From positions 2,852,001-2,916,000 of the forward strand of contig NZ_CP077970.1 of NCBI RefSeq assembly GCF_024758505.1: a stretch of 64,000 bases of DNA, read 5' to 3'. Source of the DNA: Bradyrhizobium arachidis (GTDB taxonomy: Bacteria > Pseudomonadota > Alphaproteobacteria > Rhizobiales > Xanthobacteraceae). This document shows positions 40,375 to 52,368 of this stretch, piece by piece; position 1 is the first letter of the stretch, and each line of letters begins with the position of its first letter. The notes beneath the pieces were generated by a model, which was given only the letters and a program-made list of their open reading frames with translations, had not been told where the DNA came from and did not search any database. Both the position numbers and the translations under genes were made by a program.

Positions 40375-42027
40375 ATGGTAAAAGGCTCAGACCTTTTGGT
40401 GCAGGCATTGGAGCACGAAGGCGTCGATCGGATCTTCGGCGTGCCGGGCGAGGAAAACCTCGACGTCGTCGAGTCCCTGCGCAATTCGAAGATACAACTG
40501 GTACTGACCCGTCACGAGCAGGCCGCTGCGTTCATGGCGGCGACGCATGGAAGGCTCACCGGTCGGCCCGGCGTGTGCATCTCGACCCTTGGTCCCGGCG
40601 CGCTGAACTTCTCGACCGGCGCGGCTTACGCCCATCTCGGTGCGATGCCGATGGTGCTGATCACTGGCCAGAAGGCGATCATGAGCAGCCGGCAGGCGCG
40701 CTTCCAGATCGTCGATGTGATCGCGTCGATGAAGCCTTTGACAAAACTGTCCCGCCAGATCGTCAGCGCGGCGAGCATCCCGACGCTGGTACGCGATGCC
40801 TTCCGTGTTGCGATGGAAGAGCGGCCCGGTCCAGTCCTGCTCGAGCTGCCCGAGGATATCGCCGGCGATGAGGTCGAACCGGTATCGATGGTGCCGATCC
40901 ATCCGATTGAAATTCCGGTGGCCCACCGCGAGGCGCTCGACCGTGCCGCCGAGATGATCCTGGCGGCGAAGAAGCCGCTGATCATGCTCGCCGCGGCCGC
41001 CAGCCGTCCGCGGTCGACCTTCGGCATCGCCGGCTTCGTCCGCCGTACCGGTATTCCCTTCTTCACCACGCAGATGGGCAAGGGCACGGTTCCCGGCGGC
41101 ACCAATCTCTATATGGGTACGGCGGCGCTGTCCGAGCGCGACTATGTTCATGAGGCGATAGACCAGGCCGATTTGATCATCGCCATCGGCCACGACACCG
41201 TGGAAAAGCCGCCCTTCATCATGGGTCCGAAGGGGCCACAGGTGATCCATGTCAGCTATACGCCGGCGACCGTGGAGCAGGTTTACTTCCCGGACGCCGA
41301 AGTTGTCGGCGACGTCGGCCCGAGCCTCGAATTGCTCGCTGACAGGGTCGAGGGAAGGCTGCCGAATGCCAAGGCATTGTTGCCGCTGCGTGAGGGCATT
41401 CTCGGCCGGATAGCGGATCGCGCTACCGAAAGCCGTTGGCCAGTGACGCCGCAACGGCTGGTGCACGATATCCGTCAGGTGATTCCCGAGAACGGTATCG
41501 TCGCGCTCGACAACGGCATGTACAAGATCTGGTTTGCGCGCAACTACCGCACCTATGTCGCCAACACGCTGTTGCTCGACAATGCGCTTGCCACCATGGG
41601 CGCCGGCCTGCCGTCAGCGATGATGGCGGCGATGCTTTATCCCGAACGCCGCGTGATGGCGATCTGCGGCGACGGCGGCTTCATGATGAACAGCCAGGAG
41701 CTCGAGACGGCGGTCCGGCTCAAGCTCAACCTAGTGGTTTTGATCTTGAATGACGGCGCTTACGGCATGATCCGCTGGAAGCAGGCGGTCGATGCCTTCC
41801 CGGATTTCGGCCTGACGTTCGGCAATCCCGACTTTGTGCGCTATGCGGAGTCCTATGGTGCCAAGGGCTCTCGCGTCACCTCAGTCGATAAGCTGCTGCC
41901 GACGCTGGAGGCGGCCTTCAAGGGAGGCGGCGTCCATCTCGTCGACGTTGCGATCGACTATTCCGAGAACACAAGGGTTCTGGTCAATGAGCTGCGCAAT
42001 CGCAAGCTCGGCGTCGAACCGAGCTGA
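40375..42027 (+). CDS. acetolactate-synthase-like thiamine-diphosphate enzyme
   Basis: A 550-residue ThDP enzyme in three domains: an N-terminal pyrimidine-binding domain with VPGEENLDVVESL and the catalytic Glu in TRHEQAAAFMA, a central domain, and a C-terminal diphosphate-binding domain (GDGGFMMNSQELETAVRLKLNLVVLILND). It resembles catabolic, FAD-independent-type acetolactate synthases, with no small regulatory subunit gene. It probably joins two pyruvates or pyruvate and an aldehyde. The aldehyde and alcohol dehydrogenases that follow suggest an aldehyde product or substrate. ATG at 40375; a longer upstream frame overlaps the isocitrate dehydrogenase gene. Confidence 0.85.
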   Translation: MVKGSDLLVQALEHEGVDRIFGVPGEENLDVVESLRNSKIQLVLTRHEQAAAFMAATHGRLTGRPGVCISTLGPGALNFSTGAAYAHLGAMPMVLITGQKAIMSSRQARFQIVDVIASMKPLTKLSRQIVSAASIPTLVRDAFRVAMEERPGPVLLELPEDIAGDEVEPVSMVPIHPIEIPVAHREALDRAAEMILAAKKPLIMLAAAASRPRSTFGIAGFVRRTGIPFFTTQMGKGTVPGGTNLYMGTAALSERDYVHEAIDQADLIIAIGHDTVEKPPFIMGPKGPQVIHVSYTPATVEQVYFPDAEVVGDVGPSLELLADRVEGRLPNAKALLPLREGILGRIADRATESRWPVTPQRLVHDIRQVIPENGIVALDNGMYKIWFARNYRTYVANTLLLDNALATMGAGLPSAMMAAMLYPERRVMAICGDGGFMMNSQELETAVRLKLNLVVLILNDGAYGMIRWKQAVDAFPDFGLTFGNPDFVRYAESYGAKGSRVTSVDKLLPTLEAAFKGGGVHLVDVAIDYSENTRVLVNELRNRKLGVEPS

Positions 42028-42038
42028 CGAGAGAAGCG

Positions 42039-43424
42039 ATGTTGCAGGTCGTGCAGGCGTTCGACCGGGCTCCGTTTGCCGAGGTTCCGGTCGACGATGC
42101 GGACGCCATGGAAGCGAAGCTGCAAGCCGCACTTCGCGCCTTCGGTGACCGCGATGGCTGGCTGGCGCCGCACGCGCGCGCGGCGGTGTTGCGGCGGGCG
42201 GCCGGCCTGCTTGACAAGCGGCGCGATCATTTCGCGCATCAGATCGCGCGCGAGGGCGGCAAGCCGCTGACGGATGCGATCGTCGAGGTCACGCGCGCCA
42301 TCGACGGCCTGCATTGTGCCGCCGACGAGTTGCGGAATTTTTCCGGCCGCGAGATCCCGATGGGATTGACGGCTGCCTCCGCCAAGCGCTGGGCGTTCAC
42401 GACGCGCGAGCCGATCGGTGTCGTGTTCGCTATCTCGGCGTTCAACCACCCGCTCAATCTGATCGTGCATCAGGTGGCGCCGGCGATTGCCGTCGGCTGC
42501 CCCGTCATCGTCAAGCCCGCAAGCGCGACGCCGCTGAGTTGCCGCGATTTCATCGCGCTGCTGCACGAAGCCAGCCTGCCCGAGGCGTGGTGCCAAACCT
42601 TCATTCCCCGCGGCTCGGCGCTCGCCGAACAACTGGCTTGCGATCCGCGTATCAGCTTCCTGAGTTTCATCGGCTCCGCCAGCGTCGGCTGGCGGCTGCA
42701 CAGCAAGCTTGCGCATGGCACCCGCTCGGCGCTCGAGCATGGCGGGGTCGCACCCGCGATCGTCGACCGCAGCGCCGATCTCGATCGGATCATCGAGCCG
42801 CTGGTGAAGGGCGGCTTCTACCATGCGGGGCAGGTCTGCGTGTCGACCCAGCGCATTTACGTGCACGAGGCGATCTTCGATGAATTCAACGAACGCCTGG
42901 TCGCCCGCGTCGCCAAACTTCGGACCGGCGATCCCACTTCTCCCGAGACGGAGGTGGGGCCATTGATCCATCCGAAGGAGATCGACCGCATCAAGAGCTG
43001 GATCGACGAGGCGGTGGCTGCCGGCACGAAGCGGGCGATCGGCGGGGAGCGCTTGTCCGACACCACCCTGCAGCCGACAGTTCTGCTGGAGCCGCCGTTC
43101 GACGCAAAAGTGTCGCGCGAAGAGGTGTTCGGTCCAGTCGTCTGCGTCTATCGCTATGCGCATCTGGACGAGGCGATCACGCAGGCGAATTCGCTGCGCG
43201 TTCCGTTTCAGGCCTGCGTGTTCAGCAACGACATCGACGTGGCGCTGCGCGCCAGCGAGCGGCTGGATGCATCCGCCGTCATGATCAACGACCCCACGAC
43301 GTTCCGGACCGACTGGATGCCATTCGCCGGACGGCGCGAGGCCGGCTACGGCGTCGGCGGCATTCCCCACACCATGCGCGACATGACACAGGAAAAGATG
43401 GTGGTGCTGCATCGGCGGGCGTGA
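42039..43424 (+). CDS. aldehyde dehydrogenase (second, shorter type)
   Basis: A 461-residue ALDH-superfamily protein with FAISAFNHPLNLIVHQVAPA at the cofactor site, LEHGGVAPAIVD (the family usually has ELGGxxP; the Glu is kept) and the catalytic Cys in GQVCVSTQRIYV. It resembles the phosphonoacetaldehyde/lactaldehyde/succinate-semialdehyde dehydrogenase branch. It starts 11 bases after the thiamine-dependent enzyme gene and must act in the same pathway. Confidence 0.88.
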   Translation: MLQVVQAFDRAPFAEVPVDDADAMEAKLQAALRAFGDRDGWLAPHARAAVLRRAAGLLDKRRDHFAHQIAREGGKPLTDAIVEVTRAIDGLHCAADELRNFSGREIPMGLTAASAKRWAFTTREPIGVVFAISAFNHPLNLIVHQVAPAIAVGCPVIVKPASATPLSCRDFIALLHEASLPEAWCQTFIPRGSALAEQLACDPRISFLSFIGSASVGWRLHSKLAHGTRSALEHGGVAPAIVDRSADLDRIIEPLVKGGFYHAGQVCVSTQRIYVHEAIFDEFNERLVARVAKLRTGDPTSPETEVGPLIHPKEIDRIKSWIDEAVAAGTKRAIGGERLSDTTLQPTVLLEPPFDAKVSREEVFGPVVCVYRYAHLDEAITQANSLRVPFQACVFSNDIDVALRASERLDASAVMINDPTTFRTDWMPFAGRREAGYGVGGIPHTMRDMTQEKMVVLHRRA

Positions 43425-43466
43425 GCCGGTTGCACGCAGTGCCACGACAGGACGAGGAGCGGGAAC

Positions 43467-44660
43467 ATGATCGGACGATTCACCTTTCAGGCGCCATCGA
43501 ACATTCTGTTCGAGCCGGGAGCCTCGCGGAAGATCGACGAACTGGTGGCGGGCTATGGCGCCAGGCGCGTCATGCTGGTGACCGACAAGGGCGTGCGCGG
43601 GGCGGGCCTCACTAGGAGTGCCGAGGCTTCGCTGGCGTCGGCTGGCATCAAGGTCAGCGTCTTCGACGAGGTCGTCGCCGATCCTCCTTCACATGTCGTG
43701 GAGGCCGCGGTCGCGGCTTGTCAGGCCGACCAAGTCGAACTGGTGCTGTCGATCGGCGGCGGCAGCGCGCTCGATACCGCGAAGCTCGTCGCATACCTCG
43801 CCAGGACACCTGATCGCCTCGATGACATCTACGGTGTCGGCCTTGCGAAAGGAAAGCGGTTGCCGCTGCTGCTGGCGCCGACCACGGCCGGCACGGGATC
43901 GGAAGTGACGCCGATCGCCATCGTCACCACGCCGACCGCGGAGAAGAAGGGCGTGGTCTCGCCGGTGCTGATCCCGGACTGGGCGATCCTCGATCCGGAA
44001 TTGACGCTCGGCCTTCCGGCCCCCGTCACCGCCGCGACCGGCATCGACGCGATGGTGCATGCGATCGAAGCCTATACCAGCAAGGTCAAGAAGAACCCGA
44101 TGTCCGACCAGCTGGCGCGGCAGGCGTTGGGGTTGCTGTCGGCGAATGTGCGGCGCGTCTGTCAGAATGGTAGCGACCTCGAGGCGCGCGCGCAGATGCT
44201 GTTGGGGTCGATGCTCGCCGGCATGGCCTTCGCCAATGCGCCGGTCGCGGCTGTCCATGCACTGGCCTATCCGATCGGCGCGATCTTCCACGTGCCGCAT
44301 GGCCTGTCGAACGCGCTGGTGCTGCGTCACGTGCTGGAGTTCAACCTTCAGGCGGCCGAGCCACTCTATGCGGAGCTCGCCGAGATCGTGAAGCCCGGCC
44401 TGCGCGGCAGTCAGGCGGAAAAGGCGCGGGCGTTCATCGACGAGATGACGTCGATCGGCCGTGACTGCCAGGTGCCGGCGTCGCTGGCGGCGGTCGGGAT
44501 CGGGCGCGACGATCTCAAGAAGCTCGCCGAGGACGCCATGAAGCAGACGCGCCTGCTGATCAACAATCCCCGGGAGCTAACGCTGGAGGACGCCTACGCG
44601 ATCTACAGCGCCGCCTTCGACGACGGCAGCAACCGCTATGTGCAGGCCTCCCATGGCTGA
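43467..44660 (+). CDS. iron-containing alcohol dehydrogenase
   Basis: A 397-residue group III alcohol dehydrogenase. The NAD-binding GGGSALDTAK and the metal-binding residues in AVHALAYPIGAIFHVPHG (two His) are present. Family members reduce or oxidise ethanol, 1,3-propanediol, lactaldehyde, 4-hydroxybutyrate and similar compounds. Its last codons overlap the PhaE start, so it is translationally coupled to PHA synthase genes; oxidation of a hydroxy compound to a PHA precursor is one possible role. Confidence 0.88.
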   Translation: MIGRFTFQAPSNILFEPGASRKIDELVAGYGARRVMLVTDKGVRGAGLTRSAEASLASAGIKVSVFDEVVADPPSHVVEAAVAACQADQVELVLSIGGGSALDTAKLVAYLARTPDRLDDIYGVGLAKGKRLPLLLAPTTAGTGSEVTPIAIVTTPTAEKKGVVSPVLIPDWAILDPELTLGLPAPVTAATGIDAMVHAIEAYTSKVKKNPMSDQLARQALGLLSANVRRVCQNGSDLEARAQMLLGSMLAGMAFANAPVAAVHALAYPIGAIFHVPHGLSNALVLRHVLEFNLQAAEPLYAELAEIVKPGLRGSQAEKARAFIDEMTSIGRDCQVPASLAAVGIGRDDLKKLAEDAMKQTRLLINNPRELTLEDAYAIYSAAFDDGSNRYVQASHG

Positions 44661-45318
44661 CGAGACGCAGGCCAATCCGTTCGGGCCGATCGCCGCGCAG
44701 TGGATGGAATCCTGGCGCGCGATGGCCGGCGCCGCCGCCGGGGTCGGCGAGAACTGGTCGAACTCGATGCTGCCCTTCATCATGAAGCGCGCGGCCGAGA
44801 GCGGCTTCGGCATGGGCGCCGGCAACGACCTCGCCGAAACCATCGAGCGGATGGCCAAGGGGCCGCGTCTCGCCGACGTGCTCGATTTCGATCGCAAGCT
44901 CGCCGGCATGGCGGCGGCCTGGGGCGAGCTGCAGAGCAAGCTTGCGGCCTATCACGTCGTGGCCTCGAAGCCCTGGATGCGGGCTGCGGAACAATTCAGC
45001 GCGAAGCCGTCTTCCGGCGACAAGCTCAGGGATGCCGGCTGGCGCGAGCATCTCGGCGCATGGAATCAACTGGCCAATGAAGAGCTGATCGCCAACCAGC
45101 GCACGGAAGAGTTTCTGCTCGCGCAGAAGCAGTTGCTCCAGGCGGCGACCGAATTCCGCGCCCGGCAGTCCGAGGTCGCGGACACTATTTCGGCCACGCT
45201 GGGGGTTCCGACGCAGCGGGATTTCGACGAGGTGACGCGCCAGCTTACCGAACTACGGCGCGAGGTGCGGGCGCTCGAACGCCGGGTCGGCGAACCGGCA
45301 TCGCAAGGTGACGCATGA
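44653..45318 (+). CDS. phaE: class III polyhydroxyalkanoate synthase subunit PhaE-like
   Basis: About 221 residues, shorter than the ~350-residue PhaE of Allochromatium. An N-terminal FGPIAAQWMESWRAMAG, a central amphipathic region and a C-terminal coiled coil (RDFDEVTRQLTELRREVRALERRV) match PhaE organisation. PhaE has no active site of its own but forms the active synthase with PhaC. It starts inside the alcohol dehydrogenase gene and overlaps phaC by four bases (ATGA), so the two subunits are translated together. Confidence 0.75.
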   Translation: MADETQANPFGPIAAQWMESWRAMAGAAAGVGENWSNSMLPFIMKRAAESGFGMGAGNDLAETIERMAKGPRLADVLDFDRKLAGMAAAWGELQSKLAAYHVVASKPWMRAAEQFSAKPSSGDKLRDAGWREHLGAWNQLANEELIANQRTEEFLLAQKQLLQAATEFRARQSEVADTISATLGVPTQRDFDEVTRQLTELRREVRALERRVGEPASQGDA

Positions 45319-46412
45319 GCAGCGAGAAGCCGAACTGGAACGCGACCGGGGCGTTCGCAGAGTTGACCGACAAGATGCTCAAGGCCGGCAAGCTGTTGTC
45401 GACCATCAAGGACGAGGATGTCGACGTCGGTGCGACGCCGAAGACGCTCGTGATGCGCCGCGACAAGGTCGAGCTGTTTCGCTACGCGCCGCTGGCTGAG
45501 CAGAAGGTCAAGACGCCGGTGCTGCTCGCCTATGGCCTGATCGGCCGCTACACCATGGCCGATCTCCAGGAGGACCGTTCGCTGGTCCGGAGCCTGCTGT
45601 CGCAGGGGCTCGATCTCTGGCTGGTCGATTGGGGCCAGCCCAACCGCACCGAGCGATGGCTGACGATCGACGATTATGTCGACGACTATATCCACGCCGC
45701 CGTGGAGCGGGTTTGCCGCGAGACCGGTCACGACCAGATCACGCTGCTCGGCATCTGCGAAGGCGGCGTGTTCACGACCTGCTACGCCGCGCTGCATCCG
45801 GACAAGGTGAAGGGGCTCGTGCTCACGATCACGCCGATCGACTTTCACGCCGACCGCGACGATCCCGACACCCACCACGGCTTCCTCAATCTCTGGACCC
45901 GGAGCCTCGATCGCGCCGATGTCGACCGTCTGGTCGATACCTACGGTGGACTTCCGGGCGAGTTCATGAGCTCGGTGTTCTCCCTGATGACGCCGATGCG
46001 CTCACTGACCAAATATAATGTCGACCTGATCGACGTCTTCGACGATGAAGCCAAGCTGAAGAACTTCCTGCGCATGGAGAAGTGGCTGGCCGATCGTCCC
46101 GCTCATCCCGGCGAGGCCGCCAAGCAATGGCTGAAGGATCTCTATCAGGACAACAAGCTCGTGAAAGGCGAATTCGTTCTATCGGGGCGGCGCGTCGATC
46201 TCTCGAAGTTGACCGCGCCGGTCCTCAACGTGTTCGCGCTCAACGACCACATTATCCCGCCGACTTGCTCGCGCGCGCTGGGCGACCACGTCGGGACCAC
46301 GGACTATTCGGAGATCGAGTTGCCGGGTGGCCATGTCGGATTGTTCGTCTCCAGCAAGTCGCAGGGGACGCTGAGCAAGGGCATCTCGGAGTGGCTCTCG
46401 GCCAGGGATTGA
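45315..46412 (+). CDS. phaC: class III polyhydroxyalkanoate synthase subunit PhaC
   Basis: A 365-residue synthase, the length of class III PhaC (class I enzymes are near 600). It polymerises 3-hydroxyacyl-CoA into PHA on granules. The lipase-like box is LLGICEGG with the catalytic Cys; the Asp is in VFALNDHIIP and the His in ELPGGHVGLF. Its N-terminal partner is the overlapping PhaE gene. Class III synthases are better known from purple sulfur bacteria and cyanobacteria, so the presence here is notable. Confidence 0.92.
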   Translation: MSSEKPNWNATGAFAELTDKMLKAGKLLSTIKDEDVDVGATPKTLVMRRDKVELFRYAPLAEQKVKTPVLLAYGLIGRYTMADLQEDRSLVRSLLSQGLDLWLVDWGQPNRTERWLTIDDYVDDYIHAAVERVCRETGHDQITLLGICEGGVFTTCYAALHPDKVKGLVLTITPIDFHADRDDPDTHHGFLNLWTRSLDRADVDRLVDTYGGLPGEFMSSVFSLMTPMRSLTKYNVDLIDVFDDEAKLKNFLRMEKWLADRPAHPGEAAKQWLKDLYQDNKLVKGEFVLSGRRVDLSKLTAPVLNVFALNDHIIPPTCSRALGDHVGTTDYSEIELPGGHVGLFVSSKSQGTLSKGISEWLSARD

Positions 46413-46416
46413 TGCG

Positions 46417-48363
46417 ATGACCAAGGACAAGATCGTTTCTGCCGAGGAGGCGATCGCCATCATCCGCGATCGCGATACGGTCTGCACGTCGGGGTTCGTG
46501 GGCATCGGGACGCCCGACGAGCTATTGATCGCGCTGGAGAAGCGCTTTCGCGAAACCCGCCACCCGGCCGACCTGACGCTGATGTTCGCGGCCGCGCCCG
46601 GCGATGCCGGGGATCGTGGCCTCAACCGCCTCGCCCATGCCGGTCTGCTGAAGCGCGTAGTTGGCGGCCATTGGGCGCTGGTGCCGAAGCTCGGTGAGCT
46701 CGCGCTGGTCAACCGCATCGAAGCCTACAACCTGCCGCTCGGCTGCATCTCGCATCTCTATCGCAACATCGCCGCGGGCGGGCCCGGTGTGATCTCCAAA
46801 GTCGGCCTGAAGACGTTCGTCGATCCTCGCCTGCAGGGCGGCAAGCTCAACGAGAGCACGACCGAGGATCTCGTCGAGTTGATGCGGATCGATGACGAGG
46901 ACTGGCTTCGCTACAAATCCTTCCCGATCAACGTGGCGCTGCTGCGCGGCACCACCGCGGATCCGGCGGGGAACATCACCATGGAACGCGAAGCGCTGAC
47001 GCTCGACAATCTGGCGATGGCGATGGCGGCGAAGAATTCGCGCGGCTTCGTGATCGTCCAGGTCGAGCGCATTGCCGCCAGCAGTTCGCTCAACCCGCGC
47101 GAGGTCCAGATTCCCGGCATCCTTGTCGACTGTGTCGTGGTCGCCGACCCCACCAACCATGTCCAGACCTATGGCGCGACTTATAGCCATGCATTTTCCG
47201 GCCGGCAGCGGGTGCCGATGGATCGGGTCAAGCCGCTCGAGCTCGACGAGCGCAAGATCATTGCACGGCGTTGCGCGTTCGAGCTGCCGCCCGGTGGCGT
47301 GGTCAATCTCGGGATCGGCATGCCCGAAGGCGTGGCAGCGGTCGCCGCCGAAGAGCACATGCTGAAATTCCTGACGCTGACCGCCGAGCCCGGCATCATC
47401 GGCGGCATGCCGCAAGGCGGGCTCAATTTCGGCACCGCGCTCAATCCGGATGCGGTCATTCACCAGAACCAACAATTCGACTTCTACGACGGCGGCGGGC
47501 TCGATCTGGCCTGTCTCGGCATGGCGCAGGCGGATAGCGCCGGCAACGTCAATGTCAGTTGCTTCGGCAAGCGGCTGGCGGGCGCCGGCGGCTTCATCAA
47601 CATCTCGCAAAGCTCGAAGAAGCTGGTGTTTGCGGGAACGTTCACCAGCGGCGGGCTGAAAGTCGCGGTCGAAGACGGCGCGCTACATATCCTGCGGGAA
47701 GGGGCAGCGAAGAAGTTTGTCGCCGCGGTTCAGCAGATTACCTTCAGCGGCGACCATGCCGCCGAGACTGGACAACCGGTGTTCTATGTCACCGAGCGTT
47801 GCGTCCTGCAGCGAACGCCTGCCGGTGTCGAGCTGATCGAGGTGGCACCCGGCATCGACATCGATCACGACATTCTCGGCCAAATGGAGTTCAGCCCGGT
47901 GATCCGCAACGTTCGCATCATGGACCTCCGGATATTCCGCGAAGGGCCGATGGGCCTGGACCATATGTTGCTCGGCCGCAGCCTCACCGACCGGATCAGT
48001 TACGACGCCGAACGCAACACGCTGTTCGTCAATTTCGAGGGGTTCGACGTTAAAACTGTCGAGGATGTCGATCTGGTCCGCAGAGAGGTCGAGCGCGCCT
48101 GCCGCGCCGTCGGCAAGCCGGTCGCGCTGGTCGCGAACTATGACGGATTCCATCTGGAGCCGATGGTCAGCGACACCTATTTCTCGATGATCGCCTATCT
48201 CGAGCAGCGCTATTACAGCTCCGCCTCGCGGTACACGACCAGCGCGTTCATGCGCCTCAAGCTCGGGGAAGGGCTCACCGAGCGTCACGTCGCGCCGCAC
48301 ATTTTCGAGACCGGGGCCGAGGCGCAGGCGTTCGCACGAAGCCAGCGGAAAGAGAACGCCTGA
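46417..48363 (+). CDS. fused alpha/beta acyl-CoA:carboxylate CoA-transferase
   Basis: A 648-residue family I CoA-transferase with the A and B subunits in one chain, as in propionate CoA-transferase and YdiF-type enzymes but with an extra ~120 C-terminal residues. The A half has GFVGIGTPDELLIALE. The B half has the LGIGMPEGV and TAEPGIIGGMPQGG blocks, the latter holding the likely catalytic Glu. It moves CoA between acetyl-CoA and another acid, which could supply hydroxyacyl-CoA to the PHA synthase four bases upstream. Confidence 0.88.
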   Translation: MTKDKIVSAEEAIAIIRDRDTVCTSGFVGIGTPDELLIALEKRFRETRHPADLTLMFAAAPGDAGDRGLNRLAHAGLLKRVVGGHWALVPKLGELALVNRIEAYNLPLGCISHLYRNIAAGGPGVISKVGLKTFVDPRLQGGKLNESTTEDLVELMRIDDEDWLRYKSFPINVALLRGTTADPAGNITMEREALTLDNLAMAMAAKNSRGFVIVQVERIAASSSLNPREVQIPGILVDCVVVADPTNHVQTYGATYSHAFSGRQRVPMDRVKPLELDERKIIARRCAFELPPGGVVNLGIGMPEGVAAVAAEEHMLKFLTLTAEPGIIGGMPQGGLNFGTALNPDAVIHQNQQFDFYDGGGLDLACLGMAQADSAGNVNVSCFGKRLAGAGGFINISQSSKKLVFAGTFTSGGLKVAVEDGALHILREGAAKKFVAAVQQITFSGDHAAETGQPVFYVTERCVLQRTPAGVELIEVAPGIDIDHDILGQMEFSPVIRNVRIMDLRIFREGPMGLDHMLLGRSLTDRISYDAERNTLFVNFEGFDVKTVEDVDLVRREVERACRAVGKPVALVANYDGFHLEPMVSDTYFSMIAYLEQRYYSSASRYTTSAFMRLKLGEGLTERHVAPHIFETGAEAQAFARSQRKENA

Positions 48364-48387
48364 AGCGATCAACCAAGGGAGCACGCG

Positions 48388-48816
48388 ATGACCGAGCAGA
48401 TCGAAGCCGCCACGAAGGCGATGAAAGAGCAGCTTGCCAAGTTGGCGGAGACCTTCAAGATTCCCGGCGTGGACATCGACACGCTGATGGAGAGCCACCG
48501 CAAGAATGTCGAGGCCATGTCAAAGGCCTCGCAACTGACCGCGGAAGGCGCCGCCGCGATCTCGCAGCGTCAATTGGAGATTCTGCGCGCCACTTCGGAG
48601 CAACTCACAACGGCGCTGCGAGACATGAAGCTGTCGAGCCAGCAGCAGGGCGAGTTCGCCCGCAAGGCGTTCGAGACCGCGCTGGCGAGCACGCGCGAGC
48701 TTGCGGAAATGACCGTCAAGTCGAACACCGAGGTCTTCAACGTGGTGAAGCAGCGGATGACCGAGGATTTCGAGCAGATGCGAACGGCGTTCTTCTCGGG
48801 TCAGAGCAAGAAATAG
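48388..48816 (+). CDS. phasin family protein
   Basis: A 142-residue, mostly helical amphipathic protein with the phasin pattern (HRKNVEAMSKASQLTAEGAAAISQRQLEI...FETALASTRELAEMTVKSNTEVF). Phasins coat PHA granules and control their size. AGGGAG upstream of the ATG supports the start, and the gene follows phaE, phaC and the CoA-transferase, confirming the granule-related nature of the operon. Confidence 0.85.
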   Translation: MTEQIEAATKAMKEQLAKLAETFKIPGVDIDTLMESHRKNVEAMSKASQLTAEGAAAISQRQLEILRATSEQLTTALRDMKLSSQQQGEFARKAFETALASTRELAEMTVKSNTEVFNVVKQRMTEDFEQMRTAFFSGQSKK

Positions 48817-48896
48817 CGCCTGGATCGTGTCGTGTCGGCCGCAGCATCGCCGCGACGGGCCCGGACGTACCCGCGAGACTTCACCAGAGCAGTGAG

Positions 48897-49839
48897 ATGT
48901 TTGAAGCGACTGACAAGGTAATGGATGGGCTCGACGGCGGGAGGTCGAAACCCCGGCAGCCGGATCGAGAAGCTGTCGTGCTCGGTCTGTCGCCGTCCGG
49001 ATTCCATCGGCTGGCCTATGCCGATTGGGGACCGCTCGACGACAAGCGGCCGATTGTCTGCGTTCACGGGTTGACGCGGCAGGGTCGGGATTTCGATCAT
49101 CTGGCGGAGCGGCTGGTGGCCGCCGGCCGGCGTGTGATCTGTCCGGATTTGCCGGGCCGCGGACGCAGCGGCTGGATCGGCAATCCCGACCATTACGCGC
49201 TGCCGCAATATTGTGCTGACATGAATGCATTGATCGCGCGGCTTGGGGTCACCGAGGTAGATTGGGTCGGAACGTCGCTGGGCGGGTTGATCGGCATGAT
49301 CATGGCCGGCTTCTCCGGCAGCATCGTACGCAAGCTCGTGATCAATGACATCGGGCCGTTCGTGTCGTCGACCGGGTTGCAGCGGATCGGCAAGTACATC
49401 GGCAACACGCCGCCGCTGTTCAAGACAATCGAGGAGGCCGAGATGTATTTCCGTACGGTGCTCGCGCCCTACGGCAAGCTCGATGATGCGCATTGGCGTC
49501 ATCTGACCACGCACAGCGTCGGCTGGGACGATATCAGGCAGGGCCACACCCTGCTGTACGACCCGGCTATCGCGAAGGGATTTCGGCTTCCATGGTTTCA
49601 GCCGCTCAACCTCTGGACCTATTGGGAAGCGATCAAGGTACCGATGCTCGTATTACGTGGCAAGCAGTCGGATTTGCTGTCTTTCGATCTCGCTGCCGAG
49701 ATGCGCAAGCGCAATCCGAAGGCCAACGTCTTCCAGTTCGACGATTGCGGCCATGTGCCGCCGCTGATGGCGGCGGAGCAGATCGACGTGGTCGCGCAGT
49801 TTCTGCTCAAGGACACGATGTCCGGTTTGGGAGAGCGAG

Positions 49840-49847
<8 letters not shown>
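48897..49847 (+). CDS. alpha/beta hydrolase
   Basis: A 316-residue alpha/beta hydrolase. The oxyanion region is [15 protein letters not shown], the nucleophile is [11 protein letters not shown] (Ser), the acid is in [12 protein letters not shown] and the His in [12 protein letters not shown] role in the PHA pathway, such as intracellular hydroxyalkanoate oligomer or ester hydrolysis, is suggested by context only. It overlaps the acetyl-CoA synthetase start by eight bases, so the two are coupled. Confidence 0.82.
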
Positions 49848-51807
<1,960 letters not shown>

Positions 51808-51816
51808 GCGGCACCC

Positions 51817-52356
51817 ATGAACATCGACGCGATTGCCATCGGTGACAATCCGCCTGATGACGTCAATGTTGTCATCGAGGTGCCCCTCGGCGGCGAGCCG
51901 ATCAAGTATGAGATGGACAAGGCGTCTGGTACCCTGTTCGTCGACCGTTTCCTGTACACGCCGATGCGCTATCCCGGCAATTACGGCTTTGTGCCGCGGA
52001 CCTTGTCCGACGACGGCGATCCCATCGACGTGCTGATCGCCAACACACGCCCGATCATTCCCGGTGCGGTAATGAACGTGCGGCCGATCGGGGTTTTGAA
52101 GATGGAGGACGACGGCGGCGGTGACGAAAAGATAATCGCCGTGCCGTCGTCGCACCTGACCCAGCGCTATCAGCACGTGCAGACCTACACCGATCTGCCC
52201 GAGATCACGTGCAAGCAGATCGAGCACTTCTTCCTGCATTACAAGGATCTCGAGCCCGGCAAATGGTCGCGGCTTTCGGGATGGGGGCATGCCGACGAGG
52301 CGCGCACATTGATCGAAGCGGCGATCGCGCGTGCGACGCGCGCTAAATCTCTTTGA
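51817..52356 (+). CDS. ppa: inorganic pyrophosphatase, family I
   Basis: A 179-residue soluble type I pyrophosphatase. Active-site features include [29 protein letters not shown] and the metal-binding DDGDPIDVL, then [15 protein letters not shown]. It hydrolyses PPi to phosphate in the cytoplasm. It starts nine bases after acs, whose reaction makes PPi, so the linkage is functional rather than accidental in appearance. This may be an extra copy beside a housekeeping ppa. Confidence 0.93.
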   Translation: MNIDAIAIGDNPPDDVNVVIEVPLGGEPIKYEMDKASGTLFVDRFLYTPMRYPGNYGFVPRTLSDDGDPIDVLIANTRPIIPGAVMNVRPIGVLKMEDDGGGDEKIIAVPSSHLTQRYQHVQTYTDLPEITCKQIEHFFLHYKDLEPGKWSRLSGWGHADEARTLIEAAIARATRAKSL

Positions 52357-52368
52357 CGGAGGAGTGAG

